From NCBI GenBank assembly GCA_020060465.1, contig JAGVAD010000041.1, positions 1-64,000 on the forward strand: 64,000 nucleotides of DNA, given 5' to 3'. This stretch comes from Anaerolineales bacterium (GTDB taxonomy: Bacteria > Chloroflexota > Anaerolineae > Anaerolineales > UBA4823). The translations under genes and the position numbers were made by a program. Positions 19,953-28,673 of this stretch are shown one piece after another. The notes under the pieces are model-generated. The model did no database searches, was not told the origin of the DNA, and saw nothing but the letters and a program-made list of their open reading frames with translations. The first letter of the stretch is position 1, and every line of letters begins with the position of its first letter.

Positions 19953-21062
19953 TCAATCAGCCAGAAGATGAGCATCTTCGGGCAGCCAGGATAACTGCAC
20001 CACATCGCCCCGCCGATACTCCTGCGGCGCAATCCCACAACCGTTTTGTACTCGCACGGCCACCGGTGATTGCGCTTCGACGTTGACAATATAGCGCGTG
20101 TCCGTGCCAATGTAAATCACTTCCTGGATCACCCCACGCAATGCACCGTCTATGCTCTCTTCGCTGATGATCAGGCGGACTTTCTCAGGACGAACGGCAA
20201 ACAATGCCTCTTGACCTGAGGAGGGAGGGAGCGCGCCCGCAGTTGCACGCACGCGCGTTCCGCTCACTTGAACCTCCACCAACTGACCTGACACGGCTTC
20301 CACCACGCCACGGAAAAAGTTGCTTTCGCCAATGAAATCCGCCACGAAATGGCTGGCTGGCTTTTCGTATAACGTAACCGGGTCGCCCACCTGTAGCACT
20401 CGACCTTTATTCATTACCGCAATACGATTCGACATCGTCAGAGCTTCTTCTTGATCGTGAGTGACATAGATAAACGTGATCCCAACCTGCGCTTGAAGCT
20501 GTTTCAATTCAATCTGCATGGCTTTGCGCAATTTCAGGTCCAGCGCACCCAACGGTTCGTCCAGCAACAAAACCGCTGGCTGATTAACCAGGGCGCGCGC
20601 CAGGGCGATGCGCTGTTGTTGCCCGCCCGATAACTGAGAGGGTCGGCGGTTGCTCATCTCGGCAAGCTGCACCATATCCAGCGCCTCATGGATGCGGCGC
20701 TCACGTTCCGGGCGCGAGACGCGGCGCACTTCCAGGCCAAACCCCACATTACGGGCGACGTTCAGGTGTGGAAACAGCGCATAATTCTGAAAAACGGTGT
20801 TCACCGGGCGTAAGTTTGGTGGAACCTTGCTCATTGGTTGGCCATGAATAAAGATTTCGCCTTTTGTGGGGCGCTCAAAGCCGGCAATCAGCCGCAAGGT
20901 GGTCGTTTTACCGCATCCACTTGGACCTAACAGGGTAAAAAACTCTCCCTGAGCAATCTCTAAATTCATTTCCTGCACAGCATAGACCTCTTCAGCAAGG
21001 TCGCCGCGCGTCGAAGTAAATACTTTGGTGACATCGCGCAGCTCAACAGCCGGTTCGCTCAT
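19953..21062 (-). CDS. potA: PotA-type ABC importer ATPase
   Basis: ATP-binding subunit of a spermidine/putrescine-class importer, 369 residues. Walker A GPSGCGKTTTLRL, signature LSGGQQQRIALARAL, Walker B LLLDEPLGALD and the switch His in YVTHDQEEA are intact. The C-terminal TOBE domain (about 290-369, AVRPEKVRL) is present. The ATG at 21062 follows GAGGAAA and lies 20 bp behind potC; the longer upstream frame is read-through of potC. In this operon the cargo is more likely a methylated or quaternary amine than a plain polyamine. Confidence 0.92.
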   Translation of the reverse strand: MSEPAVELRDVTKVFTSTRGDLAEEVYAVQEMNLEIAQGEFFTLLGPSGCGKTTTLRLIAGFERPTKGEIFIHGQPMSKVPPNLRPVNTVFQNYALFPHLNVARNVGFGLEVRRVSRPERERRIHEALDMVQLAEMSNRRPSQLSGGQQQRIALARALVNQPAVLLLDEPLGALDLKLRKAMQIELKQLQAQVGITFIYVTHDQEEALTMSNRIAVMNKGRVLQVGDPVTLYEKPASHFVADFIGESNFFRGVVEAVSGQLVEVQVSGTRVRATAGALPPSSGQEALFAVRPEKVRLIISEESIDGALRGVIQEVIYIGTDTRYIVNVEAQSPVAVRVQNGCGIAPQEYRRGDVVQLSWLPEDAHLLAD

Positions 21063-21082
21063 AATTTCCTCAAAACAATGGT

Positions 21083-21886
21083 TTATTTTTTCTTGGGCTG
21101 CGGCGTCTGGCCCACGCGGCGCAGCCATTCGGAGAACAGGACAATCGCCATAGAGGCGCTCATTAAGATCGCCGCCATAGAGACGACTAATGGCAGGCGG
21201 GTTGGGAAACGCAATTGTGAATAGAGATACACAGGCAGCGTCGGTTGTGTGCCTACCAAAAAAGAGGCGATGGCGAATTCGTCAAACGAAATCGTGAAAC
21301 AAATCAAAAACGCTGCCGTCAGCGCCGGAAAGATAATAGGCAGCGTCACCCGCCATAAAGCGCCCCAATAGGTGGCGCCCAAATCCATAGCTGCCTCTTC
21401 CAGGTTTTGTGGGAAACCTACCAGGCGGGCGATGACCACCAGCATAGCATACGGCAGGCTGATAACCACATGCGCCAGCCCGGCTGTCCACGCCGATAGG
21501 CGGACGCCCAGGCTATGCAGCATAATTAACAACGATACCCCTAAAATAATGTATGGAATCACCAGGGGCAAAGCAGCAACGGCGACAAAAACATTGCGCC
21601 CAGGAAATTCATAACGCACAACCACCAGCGCGCCCATGGTGCCTAGCACGGTGGCAATAAAGGACGACCCCAGCGCCAGTAAAATGCTGGTGCGTACGGC
21701 TCGAATCAACTCCGGGTTTTTCGACAATTGACCATACCATTGCAGGGTAAAACCTCTAAGAGGGAAAACCAGGCGCGTCGAGTCGTTGAACGAAAACAGG
21801 ATCAACAGGAAGATCGGTAGAAACAAGACAATAACGATCAGCCAGTAATAAAGCAAGCCAAACGAAGGGATGCGGCGCGTTTCCAT
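21083..21886 (-). CDS. potC: PotC-type ABC permease
   Basis: Inner-membrane permease of 267 residues with six predicted membrane segments, the first at YYWLIVIVLFLPIFLLILF. The cytoplasmic EAA loop that docks the ATPase is clear (EEAAMDLGATYWGALWRVTL). The PotC-type feature FDEFAIASFLVG is present. It follows potB by four bases, ends with a basic tail (PQPKKK) and pairs with potB to form the channel. Confidence 0.92.
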   Translation of the reverse strand: METRRIPSFGLLYYWLIVIVLFLPIFLLILFSFNDSTRLVFPLRGFTLQWYGQLSKNPELIRAVRTSILLALGSSFIATVLGTMGALVVVRYEFPGRNVFVAVAALPLVIPYIILGVSLLIMLHSLGVRLSAWTAGLAHVVISLPYAMLVVIARLVGFPQNLEEAAMDLGATYWGALWRVTLPIIFPALTAAFLICFTISFDEFAIASFLVGTQPTLPVYLYSQLRFPTRLPLVVSMAAILMSASMAIVLFSEWLRRVGQTPQPKKK

Positions 21887-21890
21887 GGCG

Positions 21891-22742
21891 CTACAACTCC
21901 AACAGTTTCGAGAACGAGCCCATACGGCTGAATATCACGAGCAGCACGATCACTGCCAGCAGCATAGCCAGACTCATCACCGAGCCCATGGACCAATTCA
22001 GGGCGCGTACGAACTGGTCCTGGATCAGGTTGCCGTACATGGCTCCTTGCCCACCGCCCACCAGCAAGGGGGTCACATATTCACCCAGGGTGGGGATCAG
22101 GCAGAAAAAGAAGCCAGCGATTACTCCCGGCGCGCTCAACGGCAGCGTAACGCGCAAAAAAGCCTCCCAGGGCTTGCAGCCCAGATCTGCCGCAGCTTCC
22201 AACAACGAACGGTCAATCCGCTCCAGCGCGGCGAAGATGGGCAAAGCCACAAAGGGCACCCAAACATAGACCAGGGTGACCATGACTGCGGTGCGGCTGT
22301 AAAGCAGGATTGGGCTGGCCTGATCAATGATCCCCAAACTGAGCAAGAGAGTGTTGAGCAAACCATTGGTGCCCAAGATCAGTTTCCAGGCAAACACGCG
22401 CAGCAGGTAGCTCGTCCAGGTGGGAATGATGATCAGGGTCATCAAAGTCAGCTTTCGCTCGCCAGCTTGAAATGTCAGGAAGTAGGCTAAGGGATAAGCC
22501 AGCAAGGTGGAAATGCTGGCGATGCCAAAAGCCATCAACGAAGAGCGCCATAGCAGGCGATGGTAGGCAGCGTTGGCGATAAACTGACGGTAATGCTCTA
22601 GGGTAAATACGTTACGCGCCTCGCCAATGGTGCCGGCGCGAAAGCTAAAAACCGCCATGATGCCCAATGGCAGCAAGAAGAACAGCGTCAGGTACACACT
22701 CGGCGGCCCGATCAGTGCAAACAGGCGTCTCGGATGTTCCAT
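21891..22742 (-). CDS. potB: PotB-type ABC permease
   Basis: Inner-membrane permease of 283 residues and six membrane segments. The EAA loop reads LLEAAADLGCKPWEAFLRVTL and the PotB hallmark IPTLGEYVTPLLVGG is present. Only four bases separate it from potC. A stable intercistronic hairpin lies between it and the binding-protein gene upstream, which may lower permease synthesis relative to PotD. Confidence 0.92.
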   Translation of the reverse strand: MEHPRRLFALIGPPSVYLTLFFLLPLGIMAVFSFRAGTIGEARNVFTLEHYRQFIANAAYHRLLWRSSLMAFGIASISTLLAYPLAYFLTFQAGERKLTLMTLIIIPTWTSYLLRVFAWKLILGTNGLLNTLLLSLGIIDQASPILLYSRTAVMVTLVYVWVPFVALPIFAALERIDRSLLEAAADLGCKPWEAFLRVTLPLSAPGVIAGFFFCLIPTLGEYVTPLLVGGGQGAMYGNLIQDQFVRALNWSMGSVMSLAMLLAVIVLLVIFSRMGSFSKLLEL

Positions 22743-22757
22743 GGTGGATGCCCTGAT

Positions 22758-22786
22758 CTGGGGCCTCCATTTTCTGGAAGCCCCAG
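22758..22786 (-). promoter_or_regulatory. Intercistronic hairpin between potD and potB
   Basis: On the minus strand CTGGGGCTTCCA, loop GAAAA, TGGAGGCCCCAG: a 12-bp stem with one G-U pair. No U tract follows, so it is not a simple terminator. Such hairpins after binding-protein genes (malE-malF is the classic case) protect the upstream mRNA and set a high ratio of binding protein to permease. Confidence 0.75.
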
Positions 22787-22802
22787 CAACCCAAATTTGA
22801 TC

Positions 22803-23948
22803 CTATCGAGAAGTTTTCACTTCAGACCAGGTATTTGCCCACAACTGGCGTTGCTCATCGGTGATGTATTTATAGAAAATGGTGCGCGCCAGCATGTCTT
22901 GGTCGTCCAGTGACAGCAGTTTAACGATGTCGGGCTTGACCAGCGAAAGCGCCGCCTGGTTGGCGATGCCGTAGCCATATTCATTCGCCAGATAAGCTTG
23001 AGCATCCGGGGCAAGGTAGGCGTCAATCATCTCCAGCGCCAGATCCACATTCTTGGAAGTGCTGGGGATGCCAAAGCCGCATAGATAGCCTGTGCGTCCC
23101 TCTTTAGGGTCAATATAGACCACATCATAGTTCTCATTGAGCAGGCTGACGTAGGACGCATTCCAGGCGCCCACACCCAGCCAGGCGTCGCCGGAGGCCA
23201 ACATCTGATCCAGGTCGGTCTGTCCGGTCCAATATGCCAACACACTGGGCGCCAATTCCAAAAGCTTTTGCCGCACCTGCTCGTATTGTTCTGGCGTCTG
23301 GTCCCAGGGGTCAAGCCCCAGCGCCAACGAAGCCCAAACGTGCGCCGCCTCGCCTGAGTCGTTGATAGCAATATGCCCTTTATATTGTGGATCCCAAATA
23401 TCCGCCCACGATTCGGGCACTTTCTCCACCAAATCCTTGCGCACCAGGACGGATTCATAACCCCAATCCCAGGGCACCCAATATTGTTGGCCGTTGAACT
23501 CGCCTTGTTTCGCCAACGAGGGGTTGACGTTGGGCCAGTTCTTCAGTTTGGAGGTATCAATAGGCTGCACCATGTTGTTATCCACCAGGATCTTCCAGAA
23601 GTTGGAGCAGGGATGCACAAGGTCAGCCTCGAATCCGCTTTGCAGCTTGGAAAAGACCTCCGCGCTCTCGGTCAAAAAGCTGAAGTCCACCTGCACCTGC
23701 GGATGGTTCTTTTTGAATTTTCCCCAAAATTCTGGGATTTCGTAGCCGGCCCAGTCAAGCATCACCAGGCGCTGAGCGCCAGCCGATTGAGGCGGGGCAG
23801 TTGGCTGTTCGGGCGGCGCGGTAGGTTGCTCTGGCAGAGCTGTGGGAGGCTCGGCGGTTGGCTGGGCGGAGGGGGCGCAGGCAGCCAGAACCAGGCTGAA
23901 CACAGCCAGCCAGGCAATACAGACCCAGGCGCTTCTTTTAAGGGACAT
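22803..23948 (-). CDS. potD: PotD-type substrate-binding lipoprotein
   Basis: Extracytoplasmic binding protein of 381 residues. The lipobox LVLAAC puts the acylated Cys near residue 24, followed by a Pro/Glu/Thr linker with a repeated PEQPTAPP unit. The folded part starts near VMLDWAGYEIPEFW and resembles PotD/PotF. Several Trp and acidic residues (VPWDWGYES, INDSGEAAHVW, VGAWNAS) could make an aromatic cage for a cationic amine. GGAGGAAT stands before the ATG. It is the first transporter gene in the operon; the cargo is inferred to be a quaternary amine. Confidence 0.92.
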   Translation of the reverse strand: MSLKRSAWVCIAWLAVFSLVLAACAPSAQPTAEPPTALPEQPTAPPEQPTAPPQSAGAQRLVMLDWAGYEIPEFWGKFKKNHPQVQVDFSFLTESAEVFSKLQSGFEADLVHPCSNFWKILVDNNMVQPIDTSKLKNWPNVNPSLAKQGEFNGQQYWVPWDWGYESVLVRKDLVEKVPESWADIWDPQYKGHIAINDSGEAAHVWASLALGLDPWDQTPEQYEQVRQKLLELAPSVLAYWTGQTDLDQMLASGDAWLGVGAWNASYVSLLNENYDVVYIDPKEGRTGYLCGFGIPSTSKNVDLALEMIDAYLAPDAQAYLANEYGYGIANQAALSLVKPDIVKLLSLDDQDMLARTIFYKYITDEQRQLWANTWSEVKTSR

Positions 23949-24052
23949 TCTATTCCTCCTTTACTTTACATTTCCACTTGCGAATTGAACCGGGTTCAGC
24001 GGTCTTGCTGAAAGCAAATGCTCGATCTAAGTTGCAGTTTCACCTCCTTGGT

Positions 24053-25510
24053 TCATTCATGCGAGGGCAGATGATCCATGCCAGCTTGCTGCGCCAGGCG
24101 CAGGGTCATTTGTGATAATTCTGTCATCTGCTCTTCTGGCATTGACGGCGGTTGGTAAGCGCCCAACAATTCATGAACCCGCTGACGAGCGCGCATCATG
24201 GCATCTGGTTTACCTTCTTCTTGCCAGGCGCGTACTGATCCGCGGTCAATCACAGCGGAAGGCAAATATTGCTCTTTGGCAAACAACTGCCGGGTGACCT
24301 TCTGTTTTAGAAACTCGCCTTTGAAGTTTATCCCCTCAAACATGGCGGTCGCCAGCGTCTCGGTGGGGGTTTGTACGCCAGCAAGCAGACGCTTTGCCAT
24401 GGCGATTGCTTCAGCATCTATCACCAGCTTTTCAGGGCTAAAGCAGGCCAGGAAGTCCAACATGCCTGCGCCAGAAATCATATTGATGCCCGCCAACGCG
24501 CCGACGAGCGCCGTGACGCCGCTTTCCAGCCCGGCCTGAGCGTCTATCAGCTTGGCGTCGCTGGCGCACAGATAAGTATGCGTGGGCAGCCCCAACGCCT
24601 TGCCCACCTGAGCATACGCTGCGTCAATCATCGCCGTTTCAATGGCGCCCATGGGGGTGGTGCCTTTGCGCATATCGAAGATCGCTGGCGCGCCGCCCCA
24701 AACAATAGGCGCTCCGGGCTGGGCAAGTTGATGGATGACCACTCCGCTGATACATTCGGCAGCGTGTTGCACCACAGCGCCAATGAGGGTGACCGGCGCC
24801 GCGGCGCCGGCAAGGGGCATGGAAACCATTTGCGCCGGTACACGCGCCCGCGCCAGTTCGATCAGGTTCTGCGCGCCGAAATCGCTCCAAATCAACGGGG
24901 GCGAGGGACACACGTCAAAGACCGCCTGAGGCTTCTCAGCCAGCGCCTGACGACCGCCAGCGAAAATCGCCAGCATATCTATCATGCGCTGCAGGGTGGG
25001 GATAGAAAACGCCCCGGTGACAATGGGTTTGGTTGAATACAACAACACCAGATACAGGCGATACAGATCGCCAATTGCTTTTGGGACTTCGTTGCACACC
25101 ACGGCGGTGGATTGGGCATCGTATTGCGGCAGCATTTCCGCCAGCTTGACGATACGCACTAAATCTTGGGTGAAAGATGGCCGATGCTCAAGCGTCTCAA
25201 GGTCGAGGACATGTACGCCAGAGGAACCCGGGTCGAAGTGGACTGCATCGCCGCCGTAATTCACCACCGCCCGATCAAGACGATCATACAGATAGAATTG
25301 ACCCGGCGCGCTGGAAAGCGCTTCTTCCCCCACCTTGCGCGGGATACGCGCCACTTCGCTGGCTTCATCCACCGCGCAACCGGCCTCGGCGAGCAATTGC
25401 CGCGCCTCCGCCGACTGCACCTTGATGCCCGGCTCCATCATCAGTTCATAGGCTTCATCCAAAACGCGTTGGACTAACTCATCGGAAAGCAAAGTAATTT
25501 TGGGTTGCAT
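24053..25510 (-). CDS. MttB-superfamily methyltransferase D (non-pyrrolysine)
   Basis: Fourth MttB paralogue, 485 residues, TGA stop, no in-frame TAG. N-terminal helix DELVQRVLDEAYELMMEPGIKV, barrel segment AAAPVTLIGAVVQHAAECIS and a diverged C-terminal block (FKGEFLKQKVTRQLFAKEQY). It is unusual in its start, where the normal EEQIxxIHxxSL becomes DELVQRVLDEAY, and probably has a distinct substrate. It is followed by a 104-bp gap to potD that carries an orphan ribosome-binding sequence. Confidence 0.88.
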   Translation of the reverse strand: MQPKITLLSDELVQRVLDEAYELMMEPGIKVQSAEARQLLAEAGCAVDEASEVARIPRKVGEEALSSAPGQFYLYDRLDRAVVNYGGDAVHFDPGSSGVHVLDLETLEHRPSFTQDLVRIVKLAEMLPQYDAQSTAVVCNEVPKAIGDLYRLYLVLLYSTKPIVTGAFSIPTLQRMIDMLAIFAGGRQALAEKPQAVFDVCPSPPLIWSDFGAQNLIELARARVPAQMVSMPLAGAAAPVTLIGAVVQHAAECISGVVIHQLAQPGAPIVWGGAPAIFDMRKGTTPMGAIETAMIDAAYAQVGKALGLPTHTYLCASDAKLIDAQAGLESGVTALVGALAGINMISGAGMLDFLACFSPEKLVIDAEAIAMAKRLLAGVQTPTETLATAMFEGINFKGEFLKQKVTRQLFAKEQYLPSAVIDRGSVRAWQEEGKPDAMMRARQRVHELLGAYQPPSMPEEQMTELSQMTLRLAQQAGMDHLPSHE

Positions 25511-25559
25511 GACGTTTTATTTTCCTGCTAACATCGCTTTTGATCAACGTTTTGCGCGC

Positions 25560-27008
25560 TCATTCGACCGATTGGATAATCGCTTGCAATTCGGCGGAAG
25601 TTCTCGCGTCCAACAGATCGGGCTGGTGGCTCTCAAGGATTTGGCGGGCTTTTGCCAGCGCCCAATCCGCGGGTCCATCGCCTTTCTCCTGCCATTCGTT
25701 ATACGGGCGGCGATCCATGAATTGAGGCAGAAATATTTCGCGCATGTGGCGCAGGGTATGTTTTTGCTTGAGAAAGTTGCCGCCGGGACCCACGGCGCGG
25801 ATTGCCTCCAGCGCCAACGTTTCGTCATCCACCACAATGCCCTGCATCATCTTATGGATGATGCTGAAGATTTCGCAGTCCAACAACATTTGCGCGTAGG
25901 ACCAGATGCGGCTGCCGTGCAAGAAACCCACCCCCAACAGCATGTCCGACATGACCACGCAAGCCATGAAGGTGGATAAGCTGTTATCCACACCAGCCTG
26001 CCAGTTCGGTTCTTTTGCGCCAGTGGCGAAAGAACCCATCGAAAGCGGAATATTGTAAAAGTCCGAAAGCACATTTGTGGCCGCGCCAAACAGATAATCT
26101 TCGGGGCCGCCGCCGGTATAAGCGCCGGTGCGCAAATCGGAGGCGGTTTGGGCGGCGGCATAGAACACCGGTGCGCCCGGGTAAGCCAGTTGAATCAAGG
26201 CAGTGGCTGAGATTACTTCCGCGTTGCCCACCACCAGATTGCCCGCCAGCGTGGCTGGACCGGTGGTCAGGCAGGCTGCCATGGTCATAAAGCCCACCGG
26301 CACCCCAGCTTCTGCGCCGATCAAAGCTGCGTCCAGGCTGCCGCCGTCGTGACCCAATGGCGGCGCAGTACATTGCATAATCGAAAGCACCGGGCGTTTG
26401 CGCAAAGCTTCACGCCCGCCAGCAATCACCGCGGCCATTTCAATGGCAGCCCGCGCTTCTTTCTCGGAATAGATACTCTCCGTCTGGGCATGCTTGGTAG
26501 AGTTATCCCAAATAGCTTTCAACTCGTGCAAACCGCGGGTATGCGGTGGCTTATCTTGCGCCGAAACCGCCACCCAGTGGAAACCTACCTCCTCTAAGTA
26601 GTCTGCCACGCGGGCGATCTCCACCACATCTTGCAAGCAAGAGCGGCGACGTTCTCCGCTGTGAATATCAATCACTTCCACGCCGCAGCCATCCGTCCCA
26701 ACGAAGACGTGATTGCCATCCAGAGGTAGATCCTGCGCCGGGTCGCGCGCCGCCAACGCATAAGCCGGCGGCGCTTTTTTGAGCGCCTCTTCAATCAGGT
26801 ACCCTGGCGCTTTAACGATCTGCGTCTCCCAATCCACGGTTGCGCCATGCGCCGCCCAAATATCCAGAGCGCGTTTGGATGGAAAGCGCACACCCACATT
26901 TTCGATCACGTCCAGGGTAGCGGTGTGGATGCGCTGCACCTCCTGCGGGTCGAGGATGTTCAGGCTCAGTTTTGGGTTGGTGATAGATTTGATGCTGCGC
27001 GCCATCAT
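25560..27008 (-). CDS. MttB-superfamily methyltransferase E (non-pyrrolysine)
   Basis: Fifth MttB paralogue and the one nearest the corrinoid gene, 482 residues, TGA stop, no in-frame TAG. It shows DPQEVQRIHTATLDVIENVGVRF, the segment GPATLAGNLVVGNAEVIS, and the most canonical C-terminal block of the five (VGPGGNFLKQKHTLRHMREI, then PYNEWQEKGD). It starts five bases after the corrinoid-protein stop, the arrangement of classical mttB/mttC pairs, so it is probably the primary partner of that protein. Substrate unknown. Confidence 0.92.
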   Translation of the reverse strand: MMARSIKSITNPKLSLNILDPQEVQRIHTATLDVIENVGVRFPSKRALDIWAAHGATVDWETQIVKAPGYLIEEALKKAPPAYALAARDPAQDLPLDGNHVFVGTDGCGVEVIDIHSGERRRSCLQDVVEIARVADYLEEVGFHWVAVSAQDKPPHTRGLHELKAIWDNSTKHAQTESIYSEKEARAAIEMAAVIAGGREALRKRPVLSIMQCTAPPLGHDGGSLDAALIGAEAGVPVGFMTMAACLTTGPATLAGNLVVGNAEVISATALIQLAYPGAPVFYAAAQTASDLRTGAYTGGGPEDYLFGAATNVLSDFYNIPLSMGSFATGAKEPNWQAGVDNSLSTFMACVVMSDMLLGVGFLHGSRIWSYAQMLLDCEIFSIIHKMMQGIVVDDETLALEAIRAVGPGGNFLKQKHTLRHMREIFLPQFMDRRPYNEWQEKGDGPADWALAKARQILESHQPDLLDARTSAELQAIIQSVE

Positions 27009-27013
27009 ACCTC

Positions 27014-27682
27014 CTACGCCGCGCTTGTCGCGCGTGCATCACTCACCAGCCGCCGTGCGACTTGCACCGCCCCAATCGCGTCTTCGCTGTAGCCATCCGC
27101 GCCGATCTCCTGCACCCACTCGCGGGTCACCGGCGCACCGCCCACCATAATCTTAACCTTTGGCCGCATCCCCAGGTCATCCAATGCCTCCACCACATCC
27201 CGCTGGCGCACCATGGTCGTCGTCAGCAAAGCGCTGACGCCGACAATATCCGCCCCCACTTCGCGGGCTTTTTGTACGATGGTCTCCACCGGCACATCCA
27301 CGCCCAGATCGAAGACCTGAAAACCGGCGGCGGAGAGCATGGTTCCCACCAGGGTCTTCCCAATATCGTGGATATCGCCGTGAATGGTAGCCAGCACCAC
27401 TTTGCCCAATACTTCACGAGCGGTGCCGCGGCGCGCCATCTCCGGCTCCAACGCAGCGACAGCGGCTTTCATCGCTTCGCCAGCCATCACCAATTCGGGC
27501 AGGAAAGCGTTGCCGCATGAAAACTCATTCCCCACATGGTTCACGCCGACGACGAAGCCCTTGTTAATCGCTTCCAGCGGGTCAATCCCCTGTTCGATCG
27601 CCAGCCGGGCAAGCCGGTCGGCCTCTTCCGAATCGCCGTCAATGATGCTTTGAGCCATCGCTTTGAACAGTTCTTCAGACAT
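27014..27682 (-). CDS. Methyltransferase corrinoid protein (MttC/MtbC type)
   Basis: Cobalamin-binding methyl carrier of 222 residues. The N-terminal helical cap (MSEELFKAMAQSIIDGDSEEA) is followed by the B12 domain with the His ligand motif GDIHDIGKTLV, the VGVSALLTTTM segment and VGGAPVT. It accepts methyl groups from MttB-type enzymes; here one carrier serves up to five of them in the same operon. The ATG at 27682 follows AAGGAG with six bases between. No corrinoid:tetrahydrofolate methyltransferase or reductive activator is seen in the window, so these must be elsewhere. Confidence 0.95.
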   Translation of the reverse strand: MSEELFKAMAQSIIDGDSEEADRLARLAIEQGIDPLEAINKGFVVGVNHVGNEFSCGNAFLPELVMAGEAMKAAVAALEPEMARRGTAREVLGKVVLATIHGDIHDIGKTLVGTMLSAAGFQVFDLGVDVPVETIVQKAREVGADIVGVSALLTTTMVRQRDVVEALDDLGMRPKVKIMVGGAPVTREWVQEIGADGYSEDAIGAVQVARRLVSDARATSAA

Positions 27683-27710
27683 GTGTATCTCCTTCTTCTG
27701 TAATGATAGA

Positions 27711-27740
27711 TTTATAATTGCCAATTCGTTCACCGCCCAA
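27711..27740 (-). promoter_or_regulatory. Possible internal promoter before the corrinoid gene
   Basis: Minus strand TTGGGC (27735-27740), 18-bp spacer, TATAAA (27711-27716). It would let the catabolic genes be made separately from the regulator upstream. Moderate match only. Confidence 0.35.
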
Positions 27741-27742
27741 TC

Positions 27743-28504
27743 TTATGCTCCAACAGAGAGCAAGGGGGCGATTTGGTCCTCTTTTTCCGCCAGCAGAGCT
27801 TCAGAAATGCCCAGATAATTCACCAATTCAGGGCGCAGGTTGCGGATGTGGATCACGGCGCATCGGGCAGCTTTGTCCGGCTGACGGGCAACAATAGCCT
27901 CACAAATTGCCTCATGTTCGCTATATTCACGTCTCAGATCTTTTTCCAACAATTCCGGGTGGCGAAACATATATTCATACAAGCGCCAATCGGGGAACAG
28001 ATTAGAAGTCATTTGATAGATTTTGATCAAGAGAAAATTTTCGCTAAGTTCAGCAATATAGGAATGAAAGCGCCTGTTTAACTGCCGCTGCTGAGACATG
28101 TCTTCTAGCGTAATCAAGCCGCGGGTTTTTTCGACGATTTGGCGTAAAATCTCGCTGCGTTCTGGGGTAATATTGAGCGCCGCCATCCGTGCAGCGGCGC
28201 TCTCTAAAAGCAAGCGCAGGATGTATGCATCTACGATCTCTTCCGCGCTCCACTCAGGGACGCGCACCCCGCGGTATGGGACGCGCTCCGCTAGCCCCAC
28301 TGACACTAACAAATCCAGCGCCTCGCGCACTGGCGTCTGGCTGACGCCAAGCTGCGAAGAAATCTCCTCCTGGCGCAGCCACTCGCCCGGCGAATATTTA
28401 CCAGCCACAATACGCTGATGAAGAAGTTCAAAGACGCCTTCACGCAAAGATTTCTTGCGGAAGAGTTCCCCCTCTTCGGTGTTGGGCAGCGTAAAGTCCG
28501 CCAT
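27743..28504 (-). CDS. GntR-family (FCD domain) regulator of the methyltransferase operon
   Basis: Transcription factor of 253 residues. The N-terminal winged helix is typical of GntR (LHQRIVAGKYSPGEWLRQEEI, SQTPVREALDLLVSVGL). The C-terminal all-helical FCD-type ligand domain (about 95-225) has RRFHSYIAELSEN and a late His in RREYSEHEAICEAI and VIHIRN that fit the metal-dependent effector site of this subfamily. FCD regulators sense small carboxylic acids or amino-acid-like molecules. The ATG at 28504 is preferred over a GTG at 28510 because GGGGTG lies just upstream. It heads the operon and probably controls itself through the AT-rich dyad at 28601-28625. Confidence 0.92.
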   Translation of the reverse strand: MADFTLPNTEEGELFRKKSLREGVFELLHQRIVAGKYSPGEWLRQEEISSQLGVSQTPVREALDLLVSVGLAERVPYRGVRVPEWSAEEIVDAYILRLLLESAAARMAALNITPERSEILRQIVEKTRGLITLEDMSQQRQLNRRFHSYIAELSENFLLIKIYQMTSNLFPDWRLYEYMFRHPELLEKDLRREYSEHEAICEAIVARQPDKAARCAVIHIRNLRPELVNYLGISEALLAEKEDQIAPLLSVGA

Positions 28505-28600
28505 AACCACCCCGTCTTATCTATCGCTGCAACATAGGCGCATCGCTTCCTCGCGCCGCGCCTGCGGCGAATTCCAGCCAGGGAACCGGCTGCCAGGGAT

Positions 28601-28641
28601 TTATATATCATACATTATATATAATATCTACGATTTGTAAA
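28601..28641 (-). promoter_or_regulatory. Promoter and probable GntR operator of the MttB operon
   Basis: Minus strand TTTACA (28636-28641), 16-bp spacer and TATAAT (28614-28619). The -10 lies inside the perfect palindrome ATTATATATAAT (28614-28625), and TTATATAT is repeated at 28601 and 28615. This is a suitable self-repression site for the GntR protein. The leader to its start is about 100 bases. Confidence 0.65.
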
Positions 28642-28673
28642 GGCAGAGGCGTTTTGATCATGAGCGCTGAAGC

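Noticed and set aside
12563-27008. Pyrrolysine-encoding MttB genes
   Set aside because: All five frames are full length with no in-frame TAG, and their stops are TAA or TGA; no pyl genes are present in the window.
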